Positions 1 through 8,952 of a stretch of DNA of 36,517 nt are shown here, piece by piece. A program made the translations under genes and the position numbers. The first letter of the stretch is position 1. The number at the start of each line of letters is the position of its first letter. This DNA is from Muribaculaceae bacterium (GTDB taxonomy: Bacteria > Bacteroidota > Bacteroidia > Bacteroidales > Muribaculaceae): contig JAFZUL010000109.1 of the NCBI GenBank assembly GCA_017618355.1, positions 1 through 36,517 of the forward strand, written 5' to 3'. The notes beneath the pieces were generated by a model, which was not told the DNA's origin, made no database searches, and worked only from the letters and a program-made list of their open reading frames with translations.

Positions 1-1147
1 ATGCGCTGTTTCCACTAGTGCCATTAACAATCACGCTTGGCGAGCACATGACCATCATGCCGTTCCATTTATCAATTGAGCCTCGATAAGTGATTTGGCA
101 CATTGCGCCTCCTGCTTTTACAATGAAAGAGAAAGCGCCATTGCCGATAGTGACATCTTCTTTATTAAATATCACACTATTCAGTGTGCCGCATCCCTGG
201 AACGCATTGGCACCAACACTGGTGACCGATGGCAGCGTGATACTCTCGATGGCCGTGCCCACGAAGGCCGAAGCCGGGATGCTTGTCATGGAATTCGGGG
301 TCTTGTCGTTGACGTCACCGGTTTTCACATGTTTGAACTTCGAGCATCCCTGCATCGACGGCATTTGGGTAACTATGGTGTTGTCATTGAAAGCCAGAGT
401 CTCAAGTTTGGTGAACCCGCTGAATACCGAGCCATCGAAGTTTGCCACCTGCGCGCCGTCGATGTAGAGCGGCACGGTAAGAGAGGACTTATTGGTCTTG
501 GTGCCTTGATATCCTGTGATGAGGCACTGGTTGCTGTTGGAGTCTAAGGCGATCGTCCACCCCTTTGCGGCAGTGGCGGCGTGCATGTAGATGTAATCGC
601 CGCCGGCACCGGTGTTGAGGTCATAGCCTGTGGAGCCGCCATTCGCTCCAATGGCCCAGTTCTGGGTGTCGTTGAAAGTGATGGAAGTGACAGCGGTGGA
701 CCTGTAATTCACATTGTCGTCCTTGCAGTAATAGAGATGGATATAGGCACTGCCCGAGCCGCAGTGGCTGTTAAGGTCTCCCTTGTTGTTCTTGAAATAG
801 GTGCTGCCGTCGTAGGGCACAAGGGTATAGGTGCGGCCATTGTGTACGAAATTGTCGGGGACGGTGCCGCTTTCGGTGCTGATGTAAAAGTCGGTGATAA
901 ACGCGCCAGCATCTTGGCTCTCGTTATCACCCGTCCTGTAGAGCATGTAGATGTAGTCGCTGCCCGAGCCGCAGCCGGCGTTCAGGTCCTGGTCGATGAA
1001 CAACCAGCCTTGATTCATGTAAGTCGTCTTCAGGTTGTTCACCTCGCTTTTCGAGCCGCCAATCACCATCACGTCGGTGATGAAGTCGGTAGCCCACACG
1101 GTGGTTGCGGCAAGCATCGCCACAAGAAGAAGTAGAAATTTTTTCAT
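1..1147 (-). CDS. Secreted BspA-like leucine-rich-repeat protein with three GSGSDYIYM-type modules (3' end outside window)
   Basis: The reading frame opens with ATG at 1147 and stays open to the window edge, giving about 382 residues without a stop. A signal peptide is clear (MKKFLLLLVAMLAATTVWA, residues 1-19). Three related modules follow, each ending in DLN-(4-6)-G-(S/G)-(D/A)-YI(Y/H): about residues 22-71 (GCGSGSDYIYMLY), 84-143 (HCGSGSAYIHLYY) and 150-190 (GAGGDYIYM). This resembles the beta-prism MABP repeat, a match made by eye only. The last ~150 residues look like BspA/LRR_5 repeats (SAFVGTAIESITLPSVTSVG, NAFQGCGTLNSVIF). BspA-like proteins are usually surface or secreted adhesion-type proteins; the function here is inferred. 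A promoter and two leader hairpins lie upstream. Confidence 0.8.
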   Translation of the reverse strand, partial: MKKFLLLLVAMLAATTVWATDFITDVMVIGGSKSEVNNLKTTYMNQGWLFIDQDLNAGCGSGSDYIYMLYRTGDNESQDAGAFITDFYISTESGTVPDNFVHNGRTYTLVPYDGSTYFKNNKGDLNSHCGSGSAYIHLYYCKDDNVNYRSTAVTSITFNDTQNWAIGANGGSTGYDLNTGAGGDYIYMHAATAAKGWTIALDSNSNQCLITGYQGTKTNKSSLTVPLYIDGAQVANFDGSVFSGFTKLETLAFNDNTIVTQMPSMQGCSKFKHVKTGDVNDKTPNSMTSIPASAFVGTAIESITLPSVTSVGANAFQGCGTLNSVIFNKEDVTIGNGAFSFIVKAGGAMCQITYRGSIDKWNGMMVMCSPSVIVNGTSGNSA

Positions 1148-1155
1148 AATTATAT

Positions 1156-1175
1156 AGTTTTTAGTTATTAGTTTT
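1156..1175 (-). repeat. 7-bp-period CTAATAA/CTAAAAA repeat, copy 1
   Basis: On the sense strand of the downstream gene this reads AACTAATAACTAAAAACT, ending about 8 bases before the ATG at 1147. The same sense-strand sequence lies upstream of three other genes (5681-5715, 14401-14446, 28996-29013). Confidence 0.7.
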
Positions 1176-1179
1176 GTAG

Positions 1180-1231
1180 GGACAAGGCCTGCCTTGTCCG
1201 AGGTTTGTCAACAAACAAGTTTTCTTGTTTG
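1180..1231 (-). other. Two perfect hairpins in the mRNA leader of the secreted LRR protein
   Basis: Two 8-bp perfect stems lie between the promoter and the start codon. The first is ggacaagg/ccttgtcc around a 4-base loop (1180-1199); the second is caaacaag/cttgtttg around tttt (1212-1231). In the predicted ~95-base leader both would fold. The first resembles a widespread interspersed palindrome, so it may be a repeat rather than a regulator. Confidence 0.5.
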
Positions 1232-1245
1232 GCATCATTTTGGTT

Positions 1246-1277
1246 GCAAATATAAAGAATTTTTTGATAAATTGCAA
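1246..1277 (-). promoter_or_regulatory. Bacteroidetes-type promoter for the secreted LRR protein
   Basis: On the - strand, TATATTTGC (1246-1254) matches the -7 consensus TAnnTTTGC, and TTG (1275-1277) lies 20 bases upstream, the spacing expected of the -33 element. Confidence 0.7.
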
Positions 1278-1367
1278 TAGAAACAAAGAAAAAACGGCAA
1301 ATTGCACAAGAGGCCACACTATGATAGTTTTTTCAAACAAAGGCAACAAAGAATTTTTTAGCGCGAA

Positions 1368-1812
1368 GTTCAACGAAAAAAAGTTGTTGGTAATCAGTTG
1401 CTCCTCTAAGACTCCCTCTCCTCCGCCTACGGCACCTCCCCTCGGGCAGGGGAGGAGGGAGCTGTCGCGAAGCGACTGAGGAGTATGACAACCTATTTGA
1501 ATGACATAATTGAACCTGTCATACTCCCCCTGCATCCCCCTCTATCTTAACGTGAGTTCGACGAAAATAATTTGCTGTGTATCACTGCTCCCCTAAGATA
1601 GGGGAGCTGGCACGAAGTGACTGAGGGGTATGAAAATTGCGAAAATGCAATCTCTTGAGTCTATCATACTCCCCCTTACCCCCTCTATCTTAGAGGGGGA
1701 GTTGCTAACGCAATGATTATCAGGAGATAAATTCGTCGAACTCACGTTATCTTAGAGGGGGGGGGAGCTAACACGCTGATATTCATTTGATAAATTCATC
1801 GAACTCACGTCA
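1368..1812. repeat. Cluster of interspersed repeat copies in both orientations
   Basis: The 810-bp gap 1148-1957 holds no credible gene and is mostly one repeat family. A full unit runs gTTCrACGAAAA .. ATCA.TGCTCC.CTAAGA .. GAAG.GACTGAGG.GTATGA. Copies: 1368-1490 (+), 1551-1633 (+), 1663-1746 (-), and partial - copies at 1519-1549 and 1748-1812. The + and - copies create a perfect 16-base inverted repeat, AACGTGAGTTCGACGA at 1549-1564 against its reverse complement at 1733-1748, and a third related arm at 1796-1811. These look like REP- or MITE-type elements; no protein is encoded. Confidence 0.65.
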
Positions 1813-1894
1813 AAATAATGTTTGATTTGATATGATTTGTTCGATTTCTGCGCGAAGCGCACTAAACCCGAATCGCTTAAAACCAGCGTGGAGG

Positions 1895-1921
1895 AATAAA
1901 AAAAGCGCCCCGAAGGGCGCT
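1895..1921 (-). terminator. Rho-independent terminator of the C10 peptidase gene
   Basis: Read on -, a 7-bp perfect stem AGCGCCC/GGGCGCT with a TTCG tetraloop (1904-1921) is followed by an uninterrupted run of seven T's. It lies about 37 bases after the peptidase stop codon. Confidence 0.85.
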
Positions 1922-1926
1922 AAATT

Positions 1927-1956
1927 GTGCATTCTGCATTACGCATTATGCATTAA
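1927..1956. repeat. 7-bp-period ATTCTGC repeat directly after a stop codon, copy 1
   Basis: Reads GTGC-ATTCTGC-ATTACGC-ATTATGC-ATTA on +. It abuts the stop codon of the C10 peptidase. A second array of the same 7-mer, in the same orientation relative to its gene, abuts another stop codon at 23430-23468. Confidence 0.7.
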
Positions 1957-1957
1957 T

Positions 1958-4900
1958 TTACTCTCCCAGCAGGATGTTGTAGAGAATGGTGATATCAACG
2001 GTAGTCACTTCTCCATCGCCATCGATATCGCTAGTGGCGAGGTATGTCTCGTCGCCATTGAGCAGATAGTTGTAGATACAAGTGATATCAACTGTTGTCA
2101 CCTGACCATCGCCGTCAACGTCGCCAAGGACTGATACTCCTGCAAGAGTTGTTGCCATGATAAAGTTAGACCATCTGGTTTGCTTAGCGCCAAACACTGC
2201 CTTCACGTCATAGATGTAGGTAGTTGCTGGCAACAGGTCAGTAACCTTGTAGCTATTGGTGGTGATGCCAGTGATTGTGATGCCATCTTCGTCAATAGCG
2301 TTAAGAGCAGCAGTGCTGCGGTCACCATCTTGAACGTGAATGCTGGTTATAATCACGCGCTTGCCTTTTATCACATTTTCAAACTTGACACTCTGGTTGG
2401 CACCTACGTTGCAGTCAAGCACTACGGTGAACGATTGCTCGTTGTTGTCGGCAACAGTCACTGTCTCGCTTGCGTTACCGCAAGACACCTTAAGCTCGCA
2501 GTCGGTGTCGTTGTTGAGGGCTTTAGCCTTGAACTTCACAGTCACCTTATTCTCTCCGAGGACGAGATTTGGAGAAGTCATCGAACCTGTAGAAGAGCCT
2601 GTTCCTAAACGTGCACCGCCAACGGCCTCATACACCTTAGAGCCAGTCCAACCCTCGTTGTCCATGTACTGGTTAAGACTATTGCTTATATCTTGAGCTC
2701 CTGACTTAGTGAACTTCTCAAATTTCTCGGTAAGGATGTCATAGCTCTTAGGCACTACACGCAAAATGTAGCTGTCGGCACCCGCACAAGCAGTCCAGTT
2801 TGCCACGAAGCTGTTGTCGGTGGTTTCGGTGGCGGGAACAGCGACAGGAGTCTCAAGCGTATTGAGCTCAGTTTGGAAACCAATCTCTAAGAGGTCAGGA
2901 TAAGAACCACCACCAGTCAATTGCACCTTATAAATCTTGGAAGCGTCAAGAGCATCTGAAGTGATGACACCGTTACTGCCTTGCTGTGTGCTGGTCGCTG
3001 CGCTTGCTGGAGTGAGCGAGCCATTGGCATTGAGAGTACACTCATATATTGACAACGTTGCACTTGAGCTGGAGTAGCTGCCACCCTTAACAAAAGCCTT
3101 AACCAGTGTACAATTGGTCACATAGAAGGTCTGGCTGCCACTACCATAGATTGAATAAGCCTGATTGCTGCCAAAGTAAGCGGCATCACCTTGGAACACA
3201 TCATTGGTACTCCATGAATTGTTGTATTGCGAGAGCGAAGAAGTCGCAAGCCAGTTCTGATTAGCATCGGCCTTAGAAGCACCATAGTTAGAAACAGTGA
3301 GCCAAGCGCACTCTTGGTCTTCATACTCGGTATATTTGTATATCGAAGTCATACCAGTTACAGTGGCTCCAGCCTCGTCAATGGTCTCATAATTGGCGAT
3401 ATTGAGGAATGGGTCGGTAGCCGTTCCACCATCACGAGCTATAGCATTGAGGTTGACCGTCTTGCTCTCGGCTCCCTCGCTGGCAAAGGTGATTGAACCG
3501 CTGAAAGTGCCCTCTACTGCCGAACCGAAAGTTACAGCCACAGTAATAGGAGTATTTACATCAGTACTGCTTTGTGGAATTGAAGCTGGCACAACAGTGA
3601 ACACACCATGAGTGTCGTTGAGGGTGATATTAACATCATTGGTCAGGAATGCCCCAGTGAGTTCGATAGTCTTTGTCACTGTTCTATCGAGTGTTGCACT
3701 GAAGTCGAGTGCGCTAGGATTAACGAGGAGTGTAGGAACTCTTGGAGCAGCCACGCCGGTAATGGGCACGGTAACGTTCTCCACGTCTTCATCGGAGCAT
3801 GAGAGTGTGATGGTTGCCGAAGTGTTGCCAGCAGCTACTGGAGCGTAGGTTACAGTAACGTCAACGCCATTTGCTGCCTGGGCGGGAGTAAGGGTAGTGT
3901 GGCTGATGCTGTAAACATTGTCACCGCTGATAGCGATGTCCACATTGCTCTCGAGGTTGCGGGCCTGAACTTTCACAATCTGGGTGTAGGTCTCACCGGC
4001 AAAACCATCAAAGCTCACTTCACTAGGAGTAGCCTTGATCACGCCCATTGGAGGCTGAATACCGATAACCATCTGCTGGTCGCTGTTAAAGGTGTAGTTG
4101 CTGCCATCTGTGAAGGCATTCATTACACACCAGTTGTTACCGTCGCCACTCCAGCCGAAATTCACGTGATACTTATTAGTGCTGGAGTTGTAACCATCAA
4201 CATTGAAAGCGTGACCGCCCGCACTGGGGTCAACAGCCATATAGACAACAGGACGTCCCTCGGCTATTTCGGTTTGCAGCAGATTTGCCCAGTTTGTTTC
4301 ACTATAGCTTGACTTATGAACCAGCTGAGTGGTTGACTCGTCATAGCCAAAACCAATGAACATGTCGGCAACGTTCTGCGCATCGGTAGTGTAGATTCCG
4401 CTACCATTAACACCATACATCATGTGCTCGGCTTGACCCACATAGCGCATCAGCGTAGCTACTGCTGTAGCCTGCTCGGTGGTGTAGGGTTCGTTATGAG
4501 TGACACCATTCTCATCATACCAAGTGCCATATTTGTCTTTCATGTTGTCCCAGTCGAAAGTAGTGGCTGGAAGGGAGGGATAAGTAAAGGTCACTTGGTT
4601 GCCCCAATAACCGCCGCCAATGTCGAGAGTAGAAGTGTAAGCGGGAAGTGGGCCTACCTGCTCAATAGGATACTTCCAATAGTAGAGCACCATCGATGCC
4701 GAAGTTGCGGGGCAACCAGTCAAGCAAGTATAGGTGGTTCCACTATATGTAAACTTACACTGATTATTGTAGGGTGCAGTCTGGTCCCAGAGGGCTGTCA
4801 TAAGTGGACCTGTGACAGTATTAACAAGCCCACCTGCCCTGAAGGTGGTTGGCTTCTCAACTTTTGCATCGGGATGCGTGAGCAACCAGTCAAGCTGCTG

Positions 4901-5245
4901 CTTGTAGATATTGAGCCATGCCTCCATATTCTTTGGAATGCGCTCAAGCAGGAGAGGTTTGTCACCATAGGCGAGGATTTCCTCGGCACGGTCGTCACCC
5001 GACACAATCACGAATGTTGTAGCGGTGTTGAAGATGTAATAAACTGGAGTCTGAGCTTTGTCACCCATCTCGGTCTTGATGAGGGTGGCATTGGTGGCTC
5101 CAGGTGTCATGGATCTGTTGCCGGCATACACCTTTTGCACAAGGTACTGCTCGGCCTTTGTCTTTGCTGTTGACACATCAACAGGCGCTGCCAAAAGTTG
5201 CAAGGCAACCATGGCAAGAGTGAGTAATGATAAAAGTTTTTTCAT
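1958..5245 (-). CDS. Secreted C10-family (streptopain-like) cysteine peptidase with dockerin-like C-terminus
   Basis: 1095 residues starting at ATG 5245, with signal peptide MKKLLSLLTLAMVALQLLAA. A C10 propeptide-like region (about 22-140) precedes the catalytic domain. The expected nucleophile is Cys178 in TGCPATSASMVLYYW and the expected base is His345 in GGHAFNVDGY, followed by HVNFGWSGDGN. Downstream lie Ig-like domains (about 400-600), a jelly-roll-like part, a fibronectin-III-like segment and a tail with two calcium-loop repeats, DVDGDGQVTTVD and DIDGDGEVTTVD (about 1040-1095). C10 peptidases of streptococci and Bacteroides are made as zymogens and degrade host or dietary protein; that role is inferred here. 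The gene is monocistronic, with its own promoter (5310-5340) and terminator (1895-1921). Confidence 0.88.
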   Translation of the reverse strand: MKKLLSLLTLAMVALQLLAAPVDVSTAKTKAEQYLVQKVYAGNRSMTPGATNATLIKTEMGDKAQTPVYYIFNTATTFVIVSGDDRAEEILAYGDKPLLLERIPKNMEAWLNIYKQQLDWLLTHPDAKVEKPTTFRAGGLVNTVTGPLMTALWDQTAPYNNQCKFTYSGTTYTCLTGCPATSASMVLYYWKYPIEQVGPLPAYTSTLDIGGGYWGNQVTFTYPSLPATTFDWDNMKDKYGTWYDENGVTHNEPYTTEQATAVATLMRYVGQAEHMMYGVNGSGIYTTDAQNVADMFIGFGYDESTTQLVHKSSYSETNWANLLQTEIAEGRPVVYMAVDPSAGGHAFNVDGYNSSTNKYHVNFGWSGDGNNWCVMNAFTDGSNYTFNSDQQMVIGIQPPMGVIKATPSEVSFDGFAGETYTQIVKVQARNLESNVDIAISGDNVYSISHTTLTPAQAANGVDVTVTYAPVAAGNTSATITLSCSDEDVENVTVPITGVAAPRVPTLLVNPSALDFSATLDRTVTKTIELTGAFLTNDVNITLNDTHGVFTVVPASIPQSSTDVNTPITVAVTFGSAVEGTFSGSITFASEGAESKTVNLNAIARDGGTATDPFLNIANYETIDEAGATVTGMTSIYKYTEYEDQECAWLTVSNYGASKADANQNWLATSSLSQYNNSWSTNDVFQGDAAYFGSNQAYSIYGSGSQTFYVTNCTLVKAFVKGGSYSSSSATLSIYECTLNANGSLTPASAATSTQQGSNGVITSDALDASKIYKVQLTGGGSYPDLLEIGFQTELNTLETPVAVPATETTDNSFVANWTACAGADSYILRVVPKSYDILTEKFEKFTKSGAQDISNSLNQYMDNEGWTGSKVYEAVGGARLGTGSSTGSMTSPNLVLGENKVTVKFKAKALNNDTDCELKVSCGNASETVTVADNNEQSFTVVLDCNVGANQSVKFENVIKGKRVIITSIHVQDGDRSTAALNAIDEDGITITGITTNSYKVTDLLPATTYIYDVKAVFGAKQTRWSNFIMATTLAGVSVLGDVDGDGQVTTVDITCIYNYLLNGDETYLATSDIDGDGEVTTVDITILYNILLGE

Positions 5246-5309
5246 TAATGGTTGTTTTTTAAAAAAATAGTTGTTTTATAATGTTTTACTAATTGTACAT
5301 AAAAAGTTG

Positions 5310-5340
5310 CCAAAGTTAATTATAATTATGATAATTGCAA
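5310..5340 (-). promoter_or_regulatory. Promoter of the C10 peptidase gene
   Basis: On -, TAACTTTGG (5310-5318) fits the -7 box TAnnTTTG, and TTG (5338-5340) lies exactly 19 bases upstream. The leader would be about 60 bases. Confidence 0.7.
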
Positions 5341-5730
5341 AAGTAGTGAATATATTTTAGGTGTTTTTTAGAAGTTTTTAATAATGAGACGAAAGACGGC
5401 AAAAAGATAAAACCGAATTCCTGGTTTAGCCCAAACGACCGATTCGGGTTAAAATTTCTCAATAATTTTGATAAGTTCATGCAATATTTATGAAAATATG
5501 TTATATTTGTAGGTTTTAAGAAAAGCGCTTTGCGCAGGTTGAATAAATTGCTCACGCTCGGCTCAATCAAACAAAGACAACAAAAAAAACAAAGACAACA
5601 ATTTTTTGTTATTCTTGTCAGGGTTTTGTTGATTTTGTTTGATAGTTCTTGTCTCGCTTTGCGCAGATTTATAGATTTCTAACAACTGATAACTAATAAC
5701 TAACAACTAATAACTTTAAACCATTCATTT
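5341..5730. other. Divergent intergenic region with a possible + promoter and short direct repeats
   Basis: This gap between the - peptidase and the + redox gene holds no credible gene. TATATTTG at 5502-5509 fits a -7 box on +, about 220 bases before the ATG, but has no TTG at the right distance. The stretch AAACAAAGACAAC occurs twice in tandem (about 5570-5602). CTTTGCGCAG occurs at about 5528 and 5657 and again after topA (about 17012). Confidence 0.4.
5681..5715 (+). repeat. 7-bp-period CTAATAA repeat, copy 2
   Basis: Consecutive units CTGATAA-CTAATAA-CTAACAA-CTAATAA lie about 15 bases upstream of the ATG at 5731, on the sense strand. Confidence 0.75.
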
Positions 5731-8700
5731 ATGTATAAAATTGACAATCATCCCATTCTTGACCTTCCCAAAGAAGAATTTGTGGAATTCCAGTTTGAAG
5801 GGAGAACCGTTCGCGGTCAAAAAGGCAAAACCATCGCTGCCGCCCTTCATCAAGCAGGATTAATCGTGCACAGCCACAGTACCACTGGCCGCAACCGCAG
5901 CCTCGAGTGCGGCATCGGCAAGTGCGGTGCCTGCGAAATGCTCGTTGACGGCCAGGTGCGCCGCATCTGCATCACCAGTGTTGATGGCGTGAAAGAGGTG
6001 CGTGAGATACCCAAGGACTATATGCCCGAAGGCAAGGCCCATGCAGCCCACGAGACTAAGATTTACAAGACCACAGTTGCCATTATCGGCGGCGGTCCTG
6101 CTGGACTGGCGTGCCGTGAGCAACTCACCGCGCTGGGAATCCCCAACATTGTTGTGGACAACAATGCAACCGAGGGTGGACAGTTCAACATGCAGACCCA
6201 TCAATTCTTCTTCTTTGAGAAAGAGCAGAAGTTTGGCGGCATGCGTGGTTTTGATATAGCCAAGACTCTCGCTGGCGATAACCACGACGGCATTCTCCTC
6301 AACAACACAGTGTGGGACCTGCTTGAAGGTCGCCGCATAGCATTGAAGAATATCGTCACTCAGGAGGTGAGCTACATCGACGCCGACCATCTGGTAGTTG
6401 CTACTGGCGCCGTTCCTTTCATGCCAGTGTTTGAGAATGATGACGTGCCAGGCGTTTATACCGCAGCAGTTTTCCAGAAGATGATGAACCAGGAGCACAC
6501 TCTACTAGGCAAGCGCGTGCTTACCGTGGGTGCCGACAACATCGGCTATCTCACAAGCTATCAGGCTATGCAGGCAGGTGCAACCATAAAGGCTATCATA
6601 GAGGGTATGGATCATGAGGGAGGTTTCCCCGTTCAAGCCAACCGCGTGCGCCGTCTGGGCATCCCCATCATGACTTCACACGTGCTCATCCGTGCCATCC
6701 CTAACGAGGATTACACAGGCGTTACAGGCGCCGTTATTGCCGAGTGCCGCAACTTCCAACCTATTCCAGGCACCGAGCAAGTGATTGACGACATCGACAT
6801 CATCAACATCTGCACTGGTCTGATTCCCGACAATCAACTGCTCGTGAAAGGCCGCTCAGTATTTGGCCGCAACGTGTATGGTGCAGGTGATGCTGTTCGC
6901 ATTGGCGAAGGCACCAGTGCCGTGCTCCGCGGCAAGCAGGTGGCCTATGAGGTAGCTCAAGAGTTGGGCCTCCGTTTCCCCTACGAAGATTATCTCGAAG
7001 TATCACGTCAGTATATCGACTCACAGCAGCGCCCCGTGCGCCTGCTCGATGAGCCTCGCATCCCTAACAAGGAGCGCATGGCTTTGAAACCATACGTAAA
7101 AATCAACTGTCTCTATGGCTTCGCTTGTAATCCTTGTACATTCTCTTGTCCACAAGGAGCCATCAGCAAGCCCACTACGTCATCGGTGCCTATTGTCGAT
7201 TACGACAAGTGCATCGGCTGTATGCAGTGCGTGAACCACTGCCCCGGCCTGGCAATCTTCGGCTACGACAAGCGCAAGAATGTGGTATTCCTGCCTGTAG
7301 AATATGAGGTTGAGGAAGGCAAAGAAGTGTTCCTTGTCGATGACAACGGCGCAAAGGTGGGCGAAGGCACCATCGAGAAAGTGCTTAAGAAAGACAACAA
7401 GACTAATGTCGCCCGCGTCAAAGTCACCCAAGTGGATGATTTGAATCAAGTGAATGGTTTCATTCTCAAGGATCGCTATCCTGAGCCATTGAACCTGCGT
7501 CCTCTCACCGACCCCGAGGAAGGCAAATCATTTGTATGCCACTGTGAGGATGTGGACGTGAAGACTCTGCTCGCCGTAATTGGCGACCGCAAGTACATCT
7601 CGGTAGATGAGCTAAAGCACACCACCCGCATGGGTATGGGTCCCTGTCGTGGCAAGCGCTGCGTGTCACGAGCAAAACAGATTTTGAGGGCTCATGGAAT
7701 TGAAGTGACTGGCGACAGCACTCCACGCGCACCATTAGCAAACCAAGTGACTTTGGGTGATGTATATAATGGTGAGACCAAGGAGACATTCGTCTTTGAA
7801 CACGGCTCTGTGATCGAGAAAGCCGAGACCGAAATTCTCGTTGCTGGCGGTGGCATGGCAGGTAGTGCCGCATTCCGCTACTTTGCCGAAGCCGGCAAGC
7901 GCACCGTTCTGGTCAATTACGACCGCGGTTCTACTTGGCGCTGCATCGGTGGTGGACGTCCAGCATTCTCCAATCCCGATATCAGCGACATCGCTATGCA
8001 CAACCTGGAAATCTTCCGCGACGACCAAGAGCATTGCAACATCGACCTGAAGATGACCCGCTATGTCAACCTCGTGCATGACGACGCAACCTACCGCTCT
8101 CTCGACGCCTCACGCGCCTGGAGCGAGGCCTACATGATCGACCGCAAGGACTTCACCAAGGAAATTTCGCCTTACTGGAATCCTGACGATAACATCTACA
8201 GCCACTCACTGATTTCCAAGAACTGCTGGCAAGCCACACCAGGACGCACTATCGACTATGTGCGCACCGTGGGCAAGCAGCATGGCGGAGAGGTGCTCGA
8301 AGACTGCGAGGTGCTGCATGTGGAGCGCGTCGGCGACAAATTCCGCGTACTAGTGCGTCGTCACGACAAGCATTATGTGGAATACACCTGCGACCACTTC
8401 GTAAACGCTATGGGTTGGGGCTCAGAGAAGTTCACCGATATGCTCGGCATCGACACTCAGCTCTTCCCTGTTAAGCACCAGGCGTTCATTACTCGTCGAT
8501 TGCCCAACATGGGTGTTAATGGCGACTCGCTCGACATGATTATCGACCGCCGTCACTACAAGGGCTTCAACGCCGTTTACGGCCAGCAGTTCCTGCACAC
8601 GGGGCAAATCATCGGCTGCGCGTCACCCGACTGCGACCCCTACGAGGCACGCCAGAACCTGAAGTATAACAGCCAGGCATTCCTCAAGATTGTGAGCGAG

Positions 8701-8952
8701 ATGTTTGCTCAGTGGATTCCGAACCTGGCATCAGTAGGCTTCCATGCCGTTTGGGCTGGCTACTACATCGAGCCACGATACATCATCGACCCAGATGCGG
8801 GTCTGCTTACTGGTCTGCGCGGACACGGCTTTATGCTCGGTCAGTATCTTGCCAAGCTTTATGTTGACAAGTATCTGGGCAAGCCAGTTCCTGCCTATAT
8901 GAAGGATCTCGCCCTCGGTGGCAAGGGCCTCAGCGAAAACGCATTCCAATAA
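5731..8952 (+). CDS. Five-module iron-sulfur flavoprotein dehydrogenase (Fer2 / FAD-NAD oxidoreductase / 2x4Fe-4S / BFD / DAO fusion)
   Basis: 1073 residues, no signal peptide, probably cytoplasmic. Domains in order: a [2Fe-2S] domain (Cys60, 65, 68, 80); a pyridine-nucleotide-disulfide-type FAD/NAD module starting at GGGPAG (120-125); a ferredoxin segment with Cys460/466/469/473 and the canonical Cys494/497/500/504 set; a BFD-like [2Fe-2S] domain (Cys603, 605, 639, 644); and a DAO-type flavoenzyme starting at AGGGMAG (about 704-710) to the C-terminus. The same modules occur as separate subunits in dye-linked L-proline dehydrogenase (PDH1), sarcosine oxidase-like and HcnABC/nopaline-oxidase-like complexes. 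I infer oxidation of an amino or imino acid with electrons passed through the clusters; the substrate is unknown. Neighbours give no pathway clue. No clear terminator follows it. Confidence 0.85.
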   Translation: MYKIDNHPILDLPKEEFVEFQFEGRTVRGQKGKTIAAALHQAGLIVHSHSTTGRNRSLECGIGKCGACEMLVDGQVRRICITSVDGVKEVREIPKDYMPEGKAHAAHETKIYKTTVAIIGGGPAGLACREQLTALGIPNIVVDNNATEGGQFNMQTHQFFFFEKEQKFGGMRGFDIAKTLAGDNHDGILLNNTVWDLLEGRRIALKNIVTQEVSYIDADHLVVATGAVPFMPVFENDDVPGVYTAAVFQKMMNQEHTLLGKRVLTVGADNIGYLTSYQAMQAGATIKAIIEGMDHEGGFPVQANRVRRLGIPIMTSHVLIRAIPNEDYTGVTGAVIAECRNFQPIPGTEQVIDDIDIINICTGLIPDNQLLVKGRSVFGRNVYGAGDAVRIGEGTSAVLRGKQVAYEVAQELGLRFPYEDYLEVSRQYIDSQQRPVRLLDEPRIPNKERMALKPYVKINCLYGFACNPCTFSCPQGAISKPTTSSVPIVDYDKCIGCMQCVNHCPGLAIFGYDKRKNVVFLPVEYEVEEGKEVFLVDDNGAKVGEGTIEKVLKKDNKTNVARVKVTQVDDLNQVNGFILKDRYPEPLNLRPLTDPEEGKSFVCHCEDVDVKTLLAVIGDRKYISVDELKHTTRMGMGPCRGKRCVSRAKQILRAHGIEVTGDSTPRAPLANQVTLGDVYNGETKETFVFEHGSVIEKAETEILVAGGGMAGSAAFRYFAEAGKRTVLVNYDRGSTWRCIGGGRPAFSNPDISDIAMHNLEIFRDDQEHCNIDLKMTRYVNLVHDDATYRSLDASRAWSEAYMIDRKDFTKEISPYWNPDDNIYSHSLISKNCWQATPGRTIDYVRTVGKQHGGEVLEDCEVLHVERVGDKFRVLVRRHDKHYVEYTCDHFVNAMGWGSEKFTDMLGIDTQLFPVKHQAFITRRLPNMGVNGDSLDMIIDRRHYKGFNAVYGQQFLHTGQIIGCASPDCDPYEARQNLKYNSQAFLKIVSEMFAQWIPNLASVGFHAVWAGYYIEPRYIIDPDAGLLTGLRGHGFMLGQYLAKLYVDKYLGKPVPAYMKDLALGGKGLSENAFQ

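Noticed and set aside
1161-1535. 124-codon open frame on - in the repeat-rich gap
   Set aside because: Translates interspersed repeat DNA (CHTPQSLRDSS-type phrase typical of mis-called repeats) and the promoter of the LRR gene.
4424-5173. 249-codon open frame on + within the C10 peptidase gene
   Set aside because: Antisense to a well-supported secreted peptidase; no family features.
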